NCBI GenBank assembly: GCA_030620455.1
Contig: JAUXEQ010000043.1
Location: 1-9,623, forward strand
Source of the DNA: a bacterium
GTDB taxonomy: Bacteria; UBP14; UBA6098; B30-G16
Direction: 5' to 3'
Length of the DNA stretch: 9,623 nucleotides
The notes beneath the pieces are model-generated. The model had not been told where the DNA came from, did not search any database, and worked only from the letters and a program-made list of their open reading frames with translations. The position numbers were made by a program, and so were the translations under genes. The first letter of the stretch is position 1; each line of letters starts with the position of its first letter. This document shows, piece by piece, positions 5,727 through 9,623 of this stretch.

Positions 5727-6860
5727 ATGAAACTTCGGAGCTTATTACTAACATCGATGCTTGTGTTTAGTCTAATTATTGTGGGTTGTTCTACCGATAA
5801 TGATGAAAATCATACAGCAGAAAATGCAATAGGTCCTGAAGGTGGAAAAATAGAAATCTCTAATGAAGTATCTCTAGTAATCCCTGCTGGTGCTCTAACC
5901 GATACAATCGACTTCACAATGGAGATGAATGCTTCACCAAATCCTATCGGCGGGAAAAATGCAATAGTTAGCGATGCTTTCGAGATCGGACCTACAGGCA
6001 CAAATTTCAGCCAACCTTGTACAATTTCCATTCACTATAATGAGAGCGAAATTGGAACAGGTAATGAGTCTGATATAAAAATTTACGCCGATGTTGGAAC
6101 AGGTTGGGAAGAACTATCAACCACAGTAAATGAAGCTGAAAACAAAGTCACAGCTACCATCAATCATCTTTCGCTTTACGTTGCAGGAGTCGACACAACC
6201 TCAATTACAGAAGGAGCATACGCAAACTTAACGCTTTATAGAATTTTAACACGAATAGATACTCTTTCAAGAACAGATATGATACAAGCCAGATTCGACA
6301 GTGTTTACGACCCATGCAATGCGATAAATCCACTGGAGGTTGAGAGTGTTTGGTGCAATACGTATGGACTAAAATATATGGGTGATTTTATACCCACGAT
6401 GAAATACTATTGGTATACGGATACTTCTGAAACACCAGAACCATTTCTAGTATTTGGGGAAACATATACTTATCATATCGCAGGAAATGAATTTGTTCCA
6501 AATTTCACTGCATCGATAGATTTCCCAACATATGAGCCTATTATTTCATCTCCTTCATGGGGTGCAATAGTTTCAAAAACAGGTTTCACATTAAACTGGA
6601 ACTCTGGTGATGGAAGCGGTGAAATTGTAATTTCAATGTATGACACATTAACAAGAGTAGCCGTAATTGAGGGTGAATCCACAACGAATGACGGAGAATT
6701 TACTTTTACTTCATCCTTTCTTAGCACAATACCAACTAGTGTTTATTCCATTCATGTACAGGTGATAAACCATGAAAACATTAATGCTAATGGAATCGAT
6801 AGTAGAAGCACTATTTTGGCATATATTATGAATGATGTCTTCGTTACATTGGTAGAATAA
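5727..6860 (+). CDS. lipoprotein with one ZU5-like domain and a novel C-terminal region
   Basis: From the ATG at 5727 the product has 377 residues. The signal peptide ends in lipobox IVGC with lipidated C21, the same position as in the upstream lipoprotein. An Asp/Asn/Glu-rich linker precedes a ZU5-like domain (about 32-157) with 'IGPEGG', 'IPAGAL', 'SPNPIGG', 'IGPTGTNF', 'YNESE', 'ESDIKIYADVGTGW' and 'NHLSLYVAGVDT'. The rest is not shared with the other lipoprotein: 160-265 is unrecognised and contains C197 and C210, which could form a disulfide; 268-375 ('SSPSWGAIVSKTGFTLNWNSG' region) looks like an Ig/fibronectin-III-type beta sandwich. It is probably a surface or periplasmic adhesion- or scaffold-type protein. 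It follows the AIPR gene by 111 nt and ends before a strong terminator, so it closes this transcription block. Confidence 0.85.
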   Translation: MKLRSLLLTSMLVFSLIIVGCSTDNDENHTAENAIGPEGGKIEISNEVSLVIPAGALTDTIDFTMEMNASPNPIGGKNAIVSDAFEIGPTGTNFSQPCTISIHYNESEIGTGNESDIKIYADVGTGWEELSTTVNEAENKVTATINHLSLYVAGVDTTSITEGAYANLTLYRILTRIDTLSRTDMIQARFDSVYDPCNAINPLEVESVWCNTYGLKYMGDFIPTMKYYWYTDTSETPEPFLVFGETYTYHIAGNEFVPNFTASIDFPTYEPIISSPSWGAIVSKTGFTLNWNSGDGSGEIVISMYDTLTRVAVIEGESTTNDGEFTFTSSFLSTIPTSVYSIHVQVINHENINANGIDSRSTILAYIMNDVFVTLVE

Positions 6861-6888
6861 TGTTAAATTGATGTTGCAATCTTCATTT

Positions 6889-6920
6889 AAGCTCGTCAAT
6901 TGTTTTTGACGGGCTTTTTT
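6889..6920 (+). terminator. rho-independent terminator after the lipoprotein block
   Basis: AAGCTCGTCAA (6889-6899) pairs with TTGACGGGCTT (6906-6916) as an 11-bp stem with one G-U pair and a 6-nt loop. The T-run covers 6915-6920. It ends plus-strand transcription 29 nt after the lipoprotein stop. On the minus strand the tail is only TTAAAT, so it would serve the converging prenyltransferase gene weakly at best. Confidence 0.9.
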
Positions 6921-6934
6921 GCGGTTTGAATTTA

Positions 6935-7948
6935 TTACGGATACGCCACACCTAATCGTTTTCTGTTATATACGCAAGCAAAAACAATCGCTATAAATAC
7001 AGGAATAAAAAAAGTGGGTATGTAAAACAATGTAAGAACTGCAAGCGCTAATACGGCAGCTTTATTACCTCGAACAACTTTTTTAGGATCGATCTCCTTA
7101 TCGGCAAGTGCACCTGCGTAAATTGGAAATGTTATCACAGCTGTAAGAAATATTGCAGGTTCATGAAAAATTAATCCTAACATTCCTGATAGAAAAACAC
7201 CTAAAACTGCAATTGTTAAAGCCTTCCGTTGCCCATAAACCACCGAGAAAGTTCTTTTTCCTACGTCTCTATCACCGCTAACATCCAAAACGGTTGTTGC
7301 AAGATAAACGGAACCGAATGCTATCCCAAAGGGAATAGACCTTAAAAGAAAAAACCATTTGAAAACATAAACTTCGCTCGAAGCGATGCCGAAAAGATAT
7401 CCTATTATATATATCAGGATGCCATGACCTACACAATTTAATATCAGCGATACAATTGGTCGGTCTTTGAATCTAAACGGCGGAGCGGAATAGCTAATAC
7501 CAAGCAAAACAGCTAAAACTGTAACCAATGCAATATAAATTGGCATAAACAATCCAATAAATAAAACTCCTACGAATCCAGCAACAGTAATAAACCAAGC
7601 AACAAATTTTGAAATATAACCCAAAGCCAGAGGAAGATTTTTATTATTGATTACGTCAGATTCTCGATCGAATATTTGATTTATGCCATAAATACCAATT
7701 CCAAGAAACGTTGTATACAAAATCAACAACCACAATTCAGAAGCACTGAAACTTCCACCACCAGCCCAAAATCCCAAAAGTGCTGGAGTCCAGATCGGGA
7801 TCAAAAGCAGTGGTCTAATGAAAGCAATATGATCGCCGATTCCGAAAAGAAATTTACTTAATAATTTTTTGCCCGATTCCGATGGCATGGCTTGAAAATT
7901 TAACACAAAAGCATGAATTACACAAGTTTGATTTGTTAAAGCAGTCAT
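6935..7948 (-). CDS. UbiA-family membrane prenyltransferase
   Basis: The product (337 residues from the longest start) has about eight to nine hydrophobic helices and both UbiA metal/diphosphate motifs: NQIFDRESD (N90, D94, D98) and DVSGDRD (D222, D226, D228), which bind Mg2+ and the prenyl diphosphate. 'YSAPPFRFK' (153-161) is also typical. The enzyme would attach an isoprenoid chain to an aromatic or other acceptor in the cytoplasmic membrane; a quinone, chlorophyll-like or ether-lipid product cannot be chosen from sequence, and no pathway partner is adjacent. The start is uncertain: neither the ATG at 7948 nor the in-frame ATG at 7888 (MPSESGKKLL...) has an SD, and the first 20 residues look unlike family N-termini, so 7888 is a serious alternative. 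It converges with the lipoprotein gene and diverges from the cyclodeaminase gene. Confidence 0.88.
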   Translation of the reverse strand: MTALTNQTCVIHAFVLNFQAMPSESGKKLLSKFLFGIGDHIAFIRPLLLIPIWTPALLGFWAGGGSFSASELWLLILYTTFLGIGIYGINQIFDRESDVINNKNLPLALGYISKFVAWFITVAGFVGVLFIGLFMPIYIALVTVLAVLLGISYSAPPFRFKDRPIVSLILNCVGHGILIYIIGYLFGIASSEVYVFKWFFLLRSIPFGIAFGSVYLATTVLDVSGDRDVGKRTFSVVYGQRKALTIAVLGVFLSGMLGLIFHEPAIFLTAVITFPIYAGALADKEIDPKKVVRGNKAAVLALAVLTLFYIPTFFIPVFIAIVFACVYNRKRLGVAYP

Positions 7949-8027
7949 ACATAGAGAATTTTTAGATTGTAATGAAAAATCCTTGCGTAATAGCTATTAT
8001 GGTGCATATTAGCAAATTGAAAATCAA

Positions 8028-8033
8028 GGGGAG
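8028..8033 (+). promoter_or_regulatory. Shine-Dalgarno site deciding the cyclodeaminase start
   Basis: GGGGAG (within AAGGGGAG, 8026-8033) lies 4 nt before the ATG at 8038. The upstream in-frame ATG at 7972 adds 22 residues not typical of the family and has no SD. Confidence 0.75.
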
Positions 8034-8037
8034 TAAT

Positions 8038-8670
8038 ATGCTCATAGAAAGAAATATAAAAGATTTTTTAGATGACCTTGCCTCAAATTCCCCCACGCCG
8101 GGTGGAGGTAGTGCAGCTGCTCTTTGTGGTGCAATAGCTGCTTCTTTAGTGTCAATGGTTTGCAATTTAACAGTGGGTAAGAAAAAGTATGCCGATTTCG
8201 AAGATGAGTTAAAATATATTCTCTCTCAATCCGAGGAACTTAGAAAATTAATAACATCTCATATAGAACAAGATGCAGACGCCTTTAACGATGTTATGGG
8301 TGCTTACAGAATGCCGAAAAATAACGAAGAAGAGAAGATGTTACGTAATGAAGCTTTACAGCATGCGCTCCAAAAAGCCACATTTGTTCCATTGAGAGTT
8401 ATGCAGGATTGCTCTAAGGTGCTTAATTATGCTAAAAGAAGTGCAGAAATAGGCAGCAAAAACGCTGTTTCAGATAGTGGTGTTGCAGCATTAATGTCCA
8501 AATCAGCCATTCTATCCGCAAAGCTTAATGTAGATATTAACCTTGCCAGCATCGAGGATCAGAGCTTCATTAGCAGGATATCAGATATAGTTACGAATAT
8601 TATGGAGGAAATAGAAGGCTTAGTTCCAGAAATTATGCTTATAGTTAAGAACAGGATTTCGGAAGAATGA
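8038..8670 (+). CDS. fchA: cyclodeaminase/cyclohydrolase (FTCD-C family, FchA-like)
   Basis: From the ATG at 8038 the protein has 210 residues, the normal length of stand-alone FTCD-C proteins. The glycine-rich signature 'SPTPGGGSAAAL' (18-29), the acidic helix 'EQDADAFNDVM' (77-87) and 'SDSGVAAL' (145-152) are family hallmarks. Members convert 5-formimino-THF to 5,10-methenyl-THF, or act as methenyl-THF cyclohydrolase (FchA); both belong to folate one-carbon metabolism in the cytoplasm. A stand-alone form without a formiminotransferase partner favours the FchA role, but no folD, fhs or hut gene is visible, so the choice is inference. The fold is mostly helical. The PHP gene starts 4 nt after its stop, so the two are almost certainly co-transcribed. 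The divergent intergenic space to the prenyltransferase (89-149 nt) should hold the promoter. Confidence 0.85.
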   Translation: MLIERNIKDFLDDLASNSPTPGGGSAAALCGAIAASLVSMVCNLTVGKKKYADFEDELKYILSQSEELRKLITSHIEQDADAFNDVMGAYRMPKNNEEEKMLRNEALQHALQKATFVPLRVMQDCSKVLNYAKRSAEIGSKNAVSDSGVAALMSKSAILSAKLNVDINLASIEDQSFISRISDIVTNIMEEIEGLVPEIMLIVKNRISEE

Positions 8671-8674
8671 TTTA

Positions 8675-9514
8675 ATGAAAAAATATGTAGACCTTCATAT
8701 TCATTCAAATTGCTGCGATGGTAGCTTCTCCCCAGAGGAAATAGTTGAACGTGCCGTTCGATATAATCTATCAGTAATTTCAATAACAGATCATGATACT
8801 GTTAGCTGTATTGAATATGCTTCCAAATTAGCTGATTCTTCAGATTTAATTTTCATCCCCGGTATGGAAGTTTCAACAAAATGCTGCAATGGAAGCATGC
8901 ATATTCTCGCCTATTATATTGACATATACTCTCAAACTATTCATGATCTTTCAAAAAAGATGATAGTTTCACGGAGGAAAAGAATCATCGATGTTTGCCA
9001 AAGATTATCCGAGTTAAGTAAACCAGTGAATCCGGAGTTTGTTTTTGAACTCAGCAAAAAGGCAAATTCATATGGCAGACCTCATATTGCAAAAGCTATG
9101 GTAAAGTTAGGTTATGTTCCCTCGGTGCATGCTGCTTTTACCCGATATTTGGGCTACGGTAAACCAGCTTATGTGCCCCGATGGTCTCCGGAACCAAAGG
9201 AAGCTATAGATGTTATCCACAGCGCTGGGGGATTAGCGGTTATCGCACATTGCGGTGTTACAAAAGGTTGCTTCGATTTGTTGGATTCTTTGGTACAATG
9301 GGGGATAGACGGAATAGAAGTATATTATCCCGGACATCATCCAAAAGTAATCGAAAAGCTTTTGCATTACGCTCAGTCGAATAGCTTAGCTATTACAGGT
9401 GGATCCGATTGTCATGGTTTTGTTCGTGGCGAGCCGCTTTTGGGGATATACAAAGTACCATTCGTTATTTATGAGAACCTTAAAGCTCACTATGATCAGA
9501 ACATCTCCAATTAG
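8675..9514 (+). CDS. PHP-domain metal-dependent phosphoesterase
   Basis: The 279-residue protein is a complete PHP domain, similar in length and layout to the TrpH/YciV (RNase AM) group. Metal ligands are visible in order: DLHIHS (D6, H8, H10), DGS (D15), TDHDT (D39, H40, D41), GMEVS (E65), GRPHIA (H137), AHCG (H192) and GGSDCHG (D245, H247). 'GIEVYYPGHHP' (213-223) is another family block. E. coli and other homologues remove 5' nucleotides from short RNA or hydrolyse 3',5'-nucleoside bisphosphates; activity here is inferred from the motifs. It is soluble and has no signal peptide. GGAAG at 8661-8665, inside the end of the upstream gene, can serve as its SD. It is translationally close to the cyclodeaminase gene, though a biochemical link is not obvious. 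Confidence 0.9.
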   Translation: MKKYVDLHIHSNCCDGSFSPEEIVERAVRYNLSVISITDHDTVSCIEYASKLADSSDLIFIPGMEVSTKCCNGSMHILAYYIDIYSQTIHDLSKKMIVSRRKRIIDVCQRLSELSKPVNPEFVFELSKKANSYGRPHIAKAMVKLGYVPSVHAAFTRYLGYGKPAYVPRWSPEPKEAIDVIHSAGGLAVIAHCGVTKGCFDLLDSLVQWGIDGIEVYYPGHHPKVIEKLLHYAQSNSLAITGGSDCHGFVRGEPLLGIYKVPFVIYENLKAHYDQNISN

Positions 9515-9523
9515 GATTATATC

Positions 9524-9546
9524 AAGCATGTTTATCGGATGCTTTT
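9524..9546. terminator. weak hairpin after the PHP gene
   Basis: AAGCAT (9524-9529) and ATGCTT (9539-9544) form a 6-bp stem with a 9-nt loop followed by a short T-stretch. It lies 10 nt after the stop at 9514. The stem is short and AT-rich, so termination would be inefficient. Confidence 0.35.
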
Positions 9547-9623
9547 CATCCTAGCAACCTTTTTTAATTTGATTAGCTCTCTAATTTCACTCGATGACAA
9601 TTTTCTATATTTGCTAACTGGAA
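9532..9623 (-). CDS. possible C-terminal end of a minus-strand gene (partial)
   Basis: One minus-strand frame stays open from the right edge to a TAA at 9532-9534, giving 29 residues that include KYRKLSSSEIRELIKLKK. The composition, a charged amphipathic helix rich in Lys, Arg, Glu and Leu, looks protein-like, and a gene converging on the PHP gene would fit the hairpin at 9524-9544. The stretch is too short to assign a family and could be a chance open frame. I see nothing else coding between 9515 and the end. Confidence 0.35.
   Translation of the reverse strand, partial: PVSKYRKLSSSEIRELIKLKKVARMKSIR

Noticed and set aside
7676..7861. Short plus-strand open frame inside the prenyltransferase gene.
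   Set aside because: It is antisense to a conserved membrane-protein sequence and shows no independent coding signals.
7972..8037. Longer start for the cyclodeaminase.
   Set aside because: No SD, and the family N-terminus begins at the ATG at 8038, which has one.

Overview
The window is AT-rich bacterial DNA, probably from an uncultured lineage that I cannot place to phylum. The bacterial assignment rests on consensus Shine-Dalgarno (SD) sites before several genes, two lipobox signal peptides and a strong rho-independent terminator. No rRNA, tRNA, CRISPR array, transposase or integrase was seen.

Layout. The left edge holds the first 39 codons of an NAD(P)H-hydrate epimerase (minus strand). 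Next come a small three-helix membrane protein (minus), a radical SAM/SPASM protein and a class I SAM-dependent methyltransferase (both plus). The centre (2943-6860, plus) is the accessory part: a lipoprotein with two ZU5-like domains, an AIPR-family protein (abortive infection/phage resistance) with a nuclease-like N-terminus, and a second lipoprotein with a closely related ZU5-like domain. A strong terminator closes this block. To its right are a convergent UbiA-type prenyltransferase (minus) and a two-gene plus-strand unit: an FTCD-C/FchA-like cyclodeaminase (folate one-carbon metabolism) followed 4 nt later by a PHP-domain phosphoesterase. A possible C-terminus of a minus-strand gene reaches the right edge.

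How the genes fit together. Most of the window is ordinary chromosomal metabolism. The unusual part is a soluble, very AT-rich AIPR gene (about 30% G+C in sampled lines) lying between two less AT-rich (about 38-48%) paralogous surface lipoproteins. The simplest reading is a tandem lipoprotein pair into which a defence-type gene was inserted. A functional lipoprotein-AIPR-lipoprotein cassette is possible but is not shown by sequence alone. Three upstream ATGs would give over-long proteins; SD positions place the starts at 5727 (lipoprotein) and 8038 (cyclodeaminase), while the UbiA start remains ambiguous.
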